This document shows, piece after piece, positions 46,834 to 56,284 of a stretch of DNA of 64,000 nucleotides. Numbering within the stretch: position 1 is the stretch's first letter; each line of letters starts with the position of its first letter. The translations under genes and the position numbers were made by a program. Below the pieces are notes generated by a model. That model was not told the origin of the DNA. It saw only the letters and a program-made list of their open reading frames with translations, and searched no databases. Source of the DNA: Citrus sinensis (taxonomy: Eukaryota; Streptophyta; Magnoliopsida; Sapindales; Rutaceae); the NCBI RefSeq assembly GCF_022201045.2, contig NC_068558.1:36413501-36477500 (forward strand), read 5' to 3'.

Positions 46834-48098
46834 AAAAGGGGGAGATTGTTAACATGTATGTTTCCATAATGTTGATTTTGATGATGACAAACAAGATTAA
46901 GAATAATTAATCTTTTAAACTCAAATTATTTTCTTTTTAAATAAATCATTATTTTCACATTTTAAAGGTTTTATATTTAATGAAAAAATGATTTTATGAA
47001 ATTATTTGTTCTTTCAAGTTTATGGTTTAATTAAAAAAATTTTGAAAACTTTGAAATCAACAAGTATTGCTTGAAATTTTGGAGAAGAACTTATTTGAAA
47101 AGTGTCATAGCATTTTGAGCTACATCATAATTTCAGAAAGTTTTGGGATTAACAAAGCATTACATAGAAATTCTGAAATTGGACCTATTTGTAAAATTTC
47201 ATAACGTTTTGGGCCGTAATATAGTTTTATAAAGTTTTAGGATCAAACTATAATTTTAGAAAATATGTCACTGTAGCAGTTACTGTATAAAACGGCGATC
47301 CAATATCTTGATAACGGCTCGCCGACATCTAACAGAATTGAAGATTAGCCTCTGGACCTAAACGGCGATCCGACAATTTTGATAAACGGCTCGTTGATAT
47401 CTAACAGAACTGAAGATTAGCCTCTGAACCTAAACGGCAATCCGACATCTAGATAACGGCGATCCGACAATTTGAAAAATCAGCCCAATGGTCATATTGA
47501 CCAGTCAAACGACGATCCGACAGTGTGCAGAAAGTCAATAACGGCTAGTTTTCAGCTCCAACTATAAATAAGCTCAATCCAATTCAAACAAAAAGAGATC
47601 CAAGAGTTATCATTGAGCTTGCCATTGAGCATAAAATTATTATTGAGCTTTGAACTTGTTTTTATTTCTTTGATTCACGCCTTGAGCATTCATTTGTAAT
47701 CAAACACATTGTGTGAGAGAAAATTCATTTGTAATATTTATCCTTGAGAGGTTGTAAGTGTTGGGATACACTTGGGTTAAGAGATTGACGATAATCTCTT
47801 GTTGTAAAGGTCTATTGACACCTTGGAAGTCAATTGTAAGCGTTTGAAGCCTTGAGAGGCTAGCTTAGTGAAATTCTCAAACCTAGTGAGCTTGGAGGCG
47901 TGGACGTAGGCGGGGATTGCCGAACCACATAAAAATCATTGTATTTGTTTTCTCTTCCCTTACTTTTTTATATTGTAATTGATTTATTTGTTATTTTTTA
48001 AAATTAGTTTTGGATTTGCATTGAGTTTTGTTTTAGAATTGAATAATTTTTAATATCCCAATTCACCCTCCCTCTTGGATTGACTAGTTAGTATTTCA
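46728..48098 (+). mobile_element. Internally deleted LTR retroelement in RBR-F exon 2
   Basis: TGTTAACATATATGTTTCCA starts a 5' LTR remnant (about 46728-46776), followed by about 70 bp of internal 3' sequence ending in the purine tract AAAAAAGGGGGAGAT, then a full 3' LTR 46847-48098 (1252 bp, TGTTAACATG... to TTTCA). The flanking 5-bp repeats TTACC (46723-46727 and 48099-48103) are perfect, proving a single insertion followed by internal loss. The purine tract and LTR 3' end are of the copia type. Confidence 0.9.
47290..47480. repeat. Tandem repeat inside the LTR, unit about 70 bp
   Basis: AAACGGCGATCC starts repeat at 47290, 47360, about 47432 and in part about 47454, each followed by ATCTAACAGAA.TGAAGATTA and GCCTCTG.ACCT. 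Such repeats in LTRs often lie in the U3 region. Confidence 0.75.
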
Positions 48099-48103
48099 TT
48101 ACC

Positions 48104-50662
48104 CACCATGTTTGCACTTTTTCTACAGTTCCTTGTTGCAGTCCTCTTTTAGAGCGGATGAAAGCATCTCATTGATCTGTATTATAAGCTTTTTCTTTCT
48201 TTTTTTCTTTTTCCTTTTCCCCCCAACATATTAAAATAAAATTTACATTTCATTACTCCTGAGCCATGTGACTGCCGATTTCCTTTTGCAATTTGAACCA
48301 ATTTTGATACATCGAATTAATCAAGATATTTACTTCTAAATTGATATAAATATACCAATTACAGATTTCCAATGCGGACACATGAGACAGATACGAAATT
48401 TTTAAATGTCACTTAAGAGAATGACTTGATGATACGCCTAAGGTAAATACTGAAAGGTTTCCGTTTCCAAAATAGATATACGATTGAAAACAATCGAACA
48501 GTGTATTTACTATTTACGAGAAATCAAACACCCCTCTACCTTTGAAAAAGAAGAAAATTTTGATTTCTAATAAAGAAATTGAAGAAGAAAAATGTAGACA
48601 AGGCCTAGCTAATATTAAATCACGTATTTGCCAGCTTAGAATGGAAGCTTCCTGAATAACCCTGTCTCTGATTTTTTGTGCACAAACAAAATTTATTTAA
48701 CATTGAGGAAAGCCAATTAATAAATTAGAGAATCAAACACAAAACTGGCTTCATCTGATTATTGTTGTGGTTAGATCTAACTTTTTTAAAGATAAGATAG
48801 TTTTTCTATTTGATAAAACAGAAATCAAACAAATTTGACATGTTAACAAGTGAAAAATTCGCTAATTATAATGAAAAACTTTTTGAGTAATTTTTTAAAA
48901 TATGGAGTCTAACTAAAAAATTGGATCAAATAATGGAGACTAAAAGAGTACTTGCTAGCTTAATGCCTTTTGATTTTAGACCAAATTTGATACATAAAAT
49001 TAATCAAGATATTTGCCTCTAATATGACTCGAATTTATCTACTATAGTTTCCATTGCGAACACAAGAGACAAGTTTGAAATTTTTCTAATCTCAAATTTG
49101 TATCTTTTAAATGTTTATCTACATAAGAGAATGATTTGATATGTCTAAAATAAATAGTAAAATGCTTCTTTTCCAAAATAGATACAAGAGTATAGGCTTG
49201 ATAAAAGTATTTCACAGATTGATCATAATATCATTAAATGATCATAAAGTTAATAAAATTTGACCATGTACGACATGAATACCATAATTATAGCCAAAGT
49301 CATTGATACCCATAATATATATATATATATATATAGCAGCGGTGGTAAATTGACGGCAAACGAAACCGACAGTAACTGCATAATTTTAAACTTTAAAAAA
49401 ACTAAACTTGCCATTCATTAGTCAATGGTTGTTGGTGTGCTTGCCATAAATTTGGTGCTTATTGGCCATGATTCATGCATTGCCGTGATAGCAGCAAGGC
49501 AATTACCTGCAATTTCGAGTCCAGGTGATGGCAGCGAGATCAACGGTTGTAACCACAAAAATAATTGTGTAAAATCATGGCACGCACGCTAGGTGTTTGA
49601 TAAATTGCCCTCTGGTAATTTTTTTATTCGTGAGTTTGCCGTCATTCCCTAAATTGGATTAATAACTACTGTGTAGTTTATTGTTGACTTGTTCTGGTTA
49701 ACACTATGGTCGCAACCAAACACCACTGTTTTGTTGCGTTTTTATCCTACTCGCAAGTCGCAACCGTAGTGTTGTTTTTTGTTTTTTTGAAAGACCGTAG
49801 TGCTGTCACCTATACGGCTATACCACATTTTTGGTCTCAAAGTGTTCAGGTGTCAAATTATTGGGCGTTGGATCACTTTCATCTGAAACCAACGGTACAC
49901 TAGCTTAACAGCTGAAAAGGGCCTAAAGAGTCGTAACCGACCACAGTTGCAGTTGCAACTACCACTTGCAACATAGACGTGGCCTGAAAAAATATATCAA
50001 TTTTTTATTTAGAAAGCCTTTGCCGGCAGCGTGAAGATGAAGAGTCTAAAGTCGAATCTCTGATGCGATGATTACCTGACTCTTAAGGTAACTTCGATGT
50101 AAAATCGGATCTACTATTTTTTTCTTCCCATTTTTACACTGTATAGTTAATGCACAATTATGAGTTCATTTTAGTTCACGATCACTATTCAGTCATCATT
50201 TTGATCCGCTGTGAGTTTATTTCCACTTCCATGGTTCTGCTATGCTTCGTAATTTTGAATCTTTGAACTGATCTTATGATATGTACAAAACATAAAGCTC
50301 TTTTGATCTGAACTTATGCACAATTATTCGCTTTATTTTGATTTGGTTAATCTCTTCCTGTTCATTTAAATTTCGTTTTGAGTTTCCTCTGAAAAACATT
50401 TTATGTATAGGGATTTAGAATCTGAATGGCTGTTTGCATTTGTCTATCAGGGATCTAATTTGTCTCTTTCTTGTCTCTATGTTTGACTGAATAAATTACG
50501 GTTTTGGTGATTGTATCGGGTAGGAAGCTTGAAAACCAAATACACTGCAGAAAGGTTTGCCTCTGGAGTTAGAGAAACAGTCTGATAGGCTATAAATAAA
50601 TCAGGTAATAGGCTAGCTCCTGTTGGAGACTTATTGTGATAGCGTTATTGCAAATTCTGAGC
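48104..50662. other. Stretch between RBR-F and RBR-G
   Basis: It begins with the displaced last codons of RBR-F (to about 48150), then two copies of the dispersed flank repeat, a TA microsatellite (49316-49335) and the presumed promoter of RBR-G. The 65-codon open frame at 49706-49903 has no recognisable domain. Confidence 0.45.
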
Positions 50663-52183
50663 ATGGGAAATTCACTGCAAAAACCAATTGAGAACCGGCA
50701 AAGTCCCCGGCAAGAAAAAGAAAATCCTCGGCAAGAAGAAATTAAAGAAGAAGAATTAGAAGACATTGATGGAACCTTCACTTGTGATATTTGCATAGAA
50801 CCAATGTCGGTCAACAATAAATTCAAGAACAACAACCTCTGCACGCACCCTTTTTGTCAAGACTGCACAGCGAAATACATAGAAGTCAAGGTTCGAGACA
50901 ACAACACAGCAAAAATCGAATGCCCGGGGCTACATTGTGAACAATTTTTAGACCCTCTTGCTTGCAAACCCACGATCCCATCGAGTCTTTTTATAAAGTG
51001 GTGTGATCATCTTTGTGAAGATTATGTTCTAGGCCTTGAAAGAAGCTATTGCCCTAACAGGAACTGCATGGCTGTGATGGTGAATGAGTGTGAAGAAATT
51101 GGAAGAGTGAAGAAAGCTCAATGCCCTAAATGTAAGCAATGGTTTTGTTTTCAGTGTAAGTTGGCATGGCATGCGGGGTATCGATGTGAAGAAAGTGGAA
51201 ACTTGAGGGACCGGAATGATATTGCATTTGGGAAGCTTTTGGAGAAGATGAATTGGACTAGGTGCCCTGGTTGCGGCAACTGTATTGAGCGGAAAAAAGG
51301 CTGTCGTATTATGTTCTGCAGGTTCATTTTCCTCTCTTTATGTTTATGTATCTTTTCAAACCGTTATTTGTTATAACAGTCACAAACTTTTTGATACTTG
51401 CCATCAATTTTTCGTTACATAGTGTGTTATGAAAATATGTTATCACACATTATATTGTAGTGATAGAAAAAATTTCTAGCGTTGGTTCTTAAGCCCTGTT
51501 TGTGACTGCTGGTGCAACCCTCCCAAACAAATTTAGTGTTGCTCTTCTTAGCTGCCACAGAGCTACAGGTATTTGAGCCTGAAGGAGCGCTACTCCTGTG
51601 CCAAGTGCATGAGCTTGAGAAAAAACTCAACTCAATAACTTAGCATTTTCGTTTTTGTTTTTGTTTTTTTTTTGTTTTTGCCTTCTTCTGTTTGTTTGTT
51701 GCTTATATACGTAGTGTGCGAATACTAGTAAGATAGTGTTGAATTTAATAAGAGATATTATCCACGGTACCTTTAGCACTGTTAAGATAACTGCTAAGAT
51801 AACGCATGCATTTGAAGTATGAAATTCAGTCTTATGTACTTATAAATTAAAACACACCAAGAAAAGGAGTATGGACTTTGTGATATGAAATCTCATGAAT
51901 TTATATTTTTTATCAATTTAATTTGTGAACTAATAGTGCTTGCTCTCTTTTTTCTCTTTTTTTTTTTTGTTTTTGGGCCCCCAGATGCAAGACAAGGTTT
52001 TGTTATGAATGTGGAGGAAATTTAAAGAGTCCATCTGGGTGTTTATGCAAAGAAAAAGGTGACGTCTACTGTCATCACTACTGTGCAATCATCTGTGGAC
52101 TCATTCTAATTTTTACAGTTTTAGGAGTTTTAGGAGGTGTGATCTATGGAATTTATTGTGTTATAAAGCGGGTATTATATTAA
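50663..52183 (+). CDS. RBR E3 ubiquitin ligase with membrane anchor (RBR-G)
   Basis: Exons 50663-51321 and 51985-52183, 285 aa. After MGNSLQKPIE comes a Gln/Glu/Arg-rich linker of about 30 residues. RING1 starts at C41 (CDIC, CTHPFCQDC, CPGLHC), then the IBR (SYCPNRNC to HAGYRC) and RING2 (CPGCGNCIERKKGCRIMFC, CKTRFCYECG) with the likely catalytic Cys near residue 214. The tail adds a Cys-rich stretch (SGCLCKEKGDVYCHHYC) and a long hydrophobic segment (LILIFTVLGVLGGVIYGIY). The 663-bp intron is GT-AG. Start at the conserved MGN; an in-frame Met 9 codons upstream is less likely. This is the best-preserved plus-strand copy. Exon 2 is nearly identical to that of RBR-I. Confidence 0.9.
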
Positions 52184-52749
52184 AATGTTTGCACCGGATA
52201 ATGGCCTGATATACGGTACATATTATAAATACTGAAAGATTTTATTTTTCTTTTCTTTTCTTTTTTCCCCCCTCCCAGAAATAGATATTTCAATAGAGGG
52301 TGTCACTGGGGGATTGCCAAAAAGCCCAGCCCGAGCCTGGTTGTTCTGGGGTAAGCCCAAATGTACTTGAAATAAATAAACATATATATATTATTTTTAA
52401 TTAAAAGTACAGCTTTTTAACATATATCAAACCCAAGTTATACACGCACACACATAACCGATCGATAACATATATTTAATACATTTAAAGTTTAAATCAG
52501 TCATGCCTAATTTTTAAAGCCTAATTTAATAAAAAAAATTGAATTTTATAAATTATAATATATAAAACATAATTTTTTTTTAAAAAAAATGTAGAATATA
52601 AAATTTGGGCTTTTTTATTCGGTCTGAAACAAAAGATAAGCTTGGGCAGACATTTTGTCATCCCTGGCTTCTTCACTTCACAGCCTCCTCAGTACTCACT
52701 CATACAGGAAAACAACCTTTGATCAAGCTCGGACTCTTGAAACGTATAG

Positions 52750-52783
<34 letters not shown>

Positions 52784-53169
52784 ATGTATATGTATTCAAA
52801 ACAAATAAGATTATAAAAATTCGGAATCAATAATCAATCGGTATATAAGCTTTCCAGATAAAAAAATTACTATGGAGGTTGGAAATTTATCACGGATGCT
52901 TACTAAACATAATAATAATGAATGTGAATTATTATTATTATTATTATTACTATTATTACGCGGGTTAAATATTTATGATCATTTGAAACAACAAAACACT
53001 AATTCTTGCTCTAACGTGATTACAAATATGATCCAAACTGTAACTTCTGAGAAATTGTGGGATCCTTGTACTTTTCAATAAATTTAAAAATTCCTTGCAA
53101 AGTTGTCATACAAATTAATCACCTAGGGCTTGTGAGAGACTTGTGACGCGATAGTGTAATTGCAAAATC
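52184..53169. other. Stretch between RBR-G and RBR-H
   Basis: No gene. It contains a TA/GTATAT microsatellite (about 52747-52795), an AT repeat run (ATTATTATT) at about 52928-52950, and the CTCAGTACTCA..ACAG..AACA.CCTTTGATCAAG block, which is also found downstream of RBR-I (58200-58350). Confidence 0.45.
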
Positions 53170-53520
53170 ATGGGAAATTCTCAGCAAAAACCAATTGAAA
53201 ACGGAGAACATCCCCAGCAAGAAAAAGAAAAAATAATAATAATTAAAGAAGAAGAAATTAATGGAACCTTCACTTGTGAGATTTGCATAGAACCGACGCC
53301 GGCTAACGATAACATAAAATCTGTGTACACAACACACCCTTTTTGTCAAGACCGCATGGCCAAATACATTGAAGCCGAGGCTCAAGTTTCAAGCCAACGA
53401 CACAGACAATCGAATGCAAAATGCAAACCCATTGCGAACAATTTTTACAACCCTTTACTACCAAAATGCAAATCCATGAGCCCATAATGTTCTGGGTTTT
53501 GAAAAACGCTGTTGTCCTAA
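53170..53520 (+). pseudogene. RBR E3 ligase copy H, decayed 5' fragment
   Basis: It starts ATGGGAAATTCTCAGCAAAA like its sisters (MGNSQQKPIEN, then a Gln/Glu/Ile run). It keeps the first RING1 pair CEIC, then degenerates: the third Cys is lost (VYTTHPFCQDR), the CxxC ends in Arg, and the frame drifts through remnants of KYIEA, the CPGLHC region and IPSSLF before a stop at 53485-53487. The GTTCTGGGTTTTGAAAAACG relic of VLGFERS lies just after. The rest of exon 1 and all of exon 2 are missing. Confidence 0.85.
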
Positions 53521-53935
53521 TAATTTTGAATTTATTTTTTTTGTCAATATATTATATATTTATTAGGTTAATTCATATTTAATTGAATAGATTGATAAAA
53601 TACACTAAATTTTCAGTTGATGAAATATATATGTACATTAAAATATAAATACACTCTGTACATTGATAATTTATTAATATATCGATTAATTAGTATATTT
53701 TTAAATTATTATATATCATAGCATTGTTATTAATTTATGAAGATTATACGGTAGTTTCAATTTAGATAGCTGATGTCAAAATAATTTCCAAAAGAAGATA
53801 AATTTTAATCTCAATTTCAAAAAAAAAATAAAAATTGTAAGATGACTTAACAAAAAGTTGAAACAAATGGCAAAATTAAAGTTGCAAATAGAGAATATGG
53901 AACAAACAAATGACTTAATAGGAAATCGGTCATCA

Positions 53936-54109
53936 TTGTTAAATGTGAATTATTATTATTATCATTATACATGCACACGCATTATTATTATCATTGTTAA
54001 ATGTGAATTATTATTATTATCATTATACATGCACACGCATTATTATTATCATTGTTAAATGTGAATTATTATTATTATCATTATACATGCACACGCATTA
54101 TTATTACTG
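53936..54109. repeat. 58-bp tandem repeat, three copies
   Basis: Units start at 53936, 53994 and 54052 with TTGTTAAATGTGAATTATTA and end with TACATGCACACGCATTATTA. The copies are almost identical, so the array is young. Open frames here are repeat artefacts. A similar ATT run with GGGTAAATGTATTTGTGAT follows to 54195. Confidence 0.9.
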
Positions 54110-54632
54110 GGCAAACGTATTTGTGATCATTAGCCGAGACACAATATTATTATTATTATTATTGTTATTATTAATTGGGTAAATGTATTTGTGATAAATC
54201 CAAAGATCTGGAACTAAACTTCTCAGAAACTGCGGAATCCTTCTACTTTTAAAATTTAAATTAAATTCAAATTTCTTACCATTGCCATATTGGGAAATGT
54301 ACAAAAATAACCTAAAAATTTTTGTAATTTTTACAATGAGCCCTTCAAACTTTTTTCTATCAACATTAGCCAAACACAAAGTTTTCTTCACAAATTACCC
54401 TTGTTTACAAACCAAAAGCAACTTTTCTTCTCCCCCTTGATCAAACGAAAAGCAGTCTTGTACTTTTGAATTATCATCAGCGACGACAAACAGCAACGGC
54501 AACGGCGAACGGTAAAAATGAACTCCGATCAAATACAACATAATCCATCCAGATCCAACACTAATACGTATCACCGAGCAGTAAGAGATATTTTCTCAAC
54601 TTGCGAACTTGATTCAGTACGATTACAGACAG

Positions 54633-54842
54633 GTGCGACAGGCACCTGTCGCACTAAGATTTCGTGCGACAGGCACCTGTCGCACTAAGATTTCGTGCGA
54701 CAGGCACCTGTCGCACTAAGATTTGGTGCGACAGGCACCTGTCGCACTAAGATTTGGTGCGACAGGCTGCCTGTCGCACCAAGATTTGGTGCGACATGCA
54801 CCTGTCGCACCAAGAGTAGGTGCGACAGGTAGCCTGTCGCAC
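54633..54842. repeat. Palindromic minisatellite, seven units of 31-32 bp
   Basis: Units start at 54633, 54664, 54695, 54726, 54757, 54789 and 54820. Each has GTGCGACAGG, a 2-3 base centre, CCTGTCGCAC, then an AAGATTTS spacer. Every unit is thus an inverted repeat with 10-bp arms, and units can also pair with each other. It is GC-rich within AT-rich DNA. Confidence 0.95.
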
Positions 54843-54922
54843 CTATTTATGATAATCAAATTGCATTCTATTTTTCCGCCAGCCCCAACCTAACCATCTT
54901 AAATGTTCGTTATTTGGTGCAG

Positions 54923-55240
54923 GTTTTCAATTGCTTTGCCCGGCACTTTTGCCTGCATTTTGAGGCTTTTCACCTCGGAATGGCACCCGTTTACGTGGCC
55001 TTCCTCCGATTCATGGGTGATGAAGAAGAGGCCAGACAATTTAGTTACAGTCTGGAAGTTGGCGGAAATGGTAGAAAGCTTACGTGGCAAGGAATACCTA
55101 GAAGCATCCGCGATAGCCATAAAAAGGTTAGAGATAGCCAAGATGGATTAATCATTCAAAGGAATTTAGCTCTTTTCTTTTCTGGTGGAGATAGACAGGA
55201 GTTGAAGCTCAAAGTAGCCGGCTGAATATGGAAAGAATAG
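54923..55240 (+). pseudogene. Captured SINA/SINAT E3 ligase fragment
   Basis: After an intron-like acceptor (TTATTTGGTGCAG) the frame reads VFNCFARHFCLHFEAFHLGM, then APVYVAFLRFMGDEEEARQF, GGNGRKL, SIRDSHKKVRDSQDGLIIQR and ALFFSGGDRQELKLKVAG. This is the C-terminal substrate-binding domain of plant seven-in-absentia ubiquitin ligases. It ends at a TGA (55223-55225), and a TAG at 55238-55240 follows where the family normally continues with a few more residues. RING and zinc-finger parts are absent. The retained intron end shows capture from genomic DNA rather than cDNA. Confidence 0.9.
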
Positions 55241-55427
55241 TGAGATACATATAACTATAAACCCCGTCAAAGATATTTTACTTCGAATCTGCATCATACG
55301 TATGCGGTAGTCGAAATACTTCTGTGTAAATGTGTAGATATAGATTGCTTGCAATCTCTTTTTTCACTCTTTTATCTATTTGCTTACAGGTAAATCTAAC
55401 TTCTGCAATAAGTTTCATGTTCAACAG

Positions 55428-55580
55428 TGGCGGCTTGCATGGCACCTCTACTTCTTCGTCCCCTTCTAGCTGGTGGATGTGAGATTGAAACTGATTTCAA
55501 TGTGGGTGGTGACAGTTCTACTCGGCTTCTGCAAGCAGCAGCTGCAGCAAATCATGCTCAAATCACTCTACAATTATTTG
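55428..55580 (+). pseudogene. Captured RhoGAP (REN1-like) exon fragment
   Basis: Between an acceptor (GTTCAACAG) and a donor-like GTAAAA, the frame reads AACMAPLLLRPLLAGGCEIE, then TDFNVGGDSSTRLLQAAAAA and NHAQ. I recognise this as the C-terminal edge of the RhoGAP domain of plant PH-RhoGAP proteins of the REN1 type. The last residues are altered compared with the family. It is preceded by about 190 bp of intron-like sequence. Confidence 0.75.
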
Positions 55581-56284
55581 GTAAAAAATCTAAAATAAAA
55601 CACCACCTAAAAGCCAAAGTCACCTCAGACCTCGCACATGTTTCTTTCTGACTCAATCATTATCATATCTAGCAGCAAAGAAACCTAATCCATGAAGAAA
55701 ACTACCATGAGAAATCAAAGCTCTTAATAACTTTTCGGCACATTATGTTACTTTCAATCCCTGCTGTATCCGAAAATGCTTCTTCCTAACGTTGGGGATC
55801 ACCATAAAAGGAAGCTCTTGTAGCACGACAATTGCAGTATGTTTTTGCCAAATTTCTTAATTTGTTGTTATTCATAAACCAAACCATGCAAGCGTAAAGA
55901 AGCTTTGAGTTTCAACATCAACTGGAAACACCCAGTAAATTCAGTAAATAAGAAAAAAGAATCCAATCAGCTCTCAGCACAAACTGATGATCTTGATAAC
56001 GCATCAAGTAGATCTTGCAGTGAATTCGGCGGTGAGAGAGAGAGAGAGGAAGGAGAGGACGGAAAGGTAATGTAATGGGAGGGGCATTTTCGGCACTAGG
56101 GATGATTATTGGCTAATGTTGATAGGAAAATAGTTGAGGGGTTAGTTGTGAAAATAACAAATTTTTTTTGGTTATTTGTGTAAATTTCCCTGCCATATTT
56201 GATCAGGCTAGCCCATATATGGAGCACTTAATAGGCTCCAGTGAGAAAGAGACCTATTGTGATAAGAGATATTGCAAAATCAAT

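Larger units (their letters stand above)
54292..56190. mobile_element. Pack-MULE with SINA-type and RhoGAP gene fragments
   Basis: Terminal inverted repeats of about 90 bp: left GGGAAATGTACAAAAATAAC and inverted right GGGAAATTTACACAAATAAC, both continuing to a shared CTATCAACATTAGCCAA. The perfect 9-bp target duplication TGCCATATT lies at 54283-54291 and 56191-56199. There is no transposase. The cargo in order is a GC-richer leader (about 54480-54560), the 31-bp palindromic minisatellite, a SINA-family exon, intron-like sequence, and a RhoGAP exon. The element sits about 95 bp upstream of the RBR-I start codon, in what was its promoter. Confidence 0.93.

Noticed and set aside
54903-55151. Second frame (82 codons) across the SINA fragment
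   Set aside because: Out of frame with the recognisable SINA domain.
56168-56284. 39-codon N-terminal extension of RBR-I
   Set aside because: Lies partly in the Pack-MULE terminal repeat and target duplication and is not conserved in sisters.
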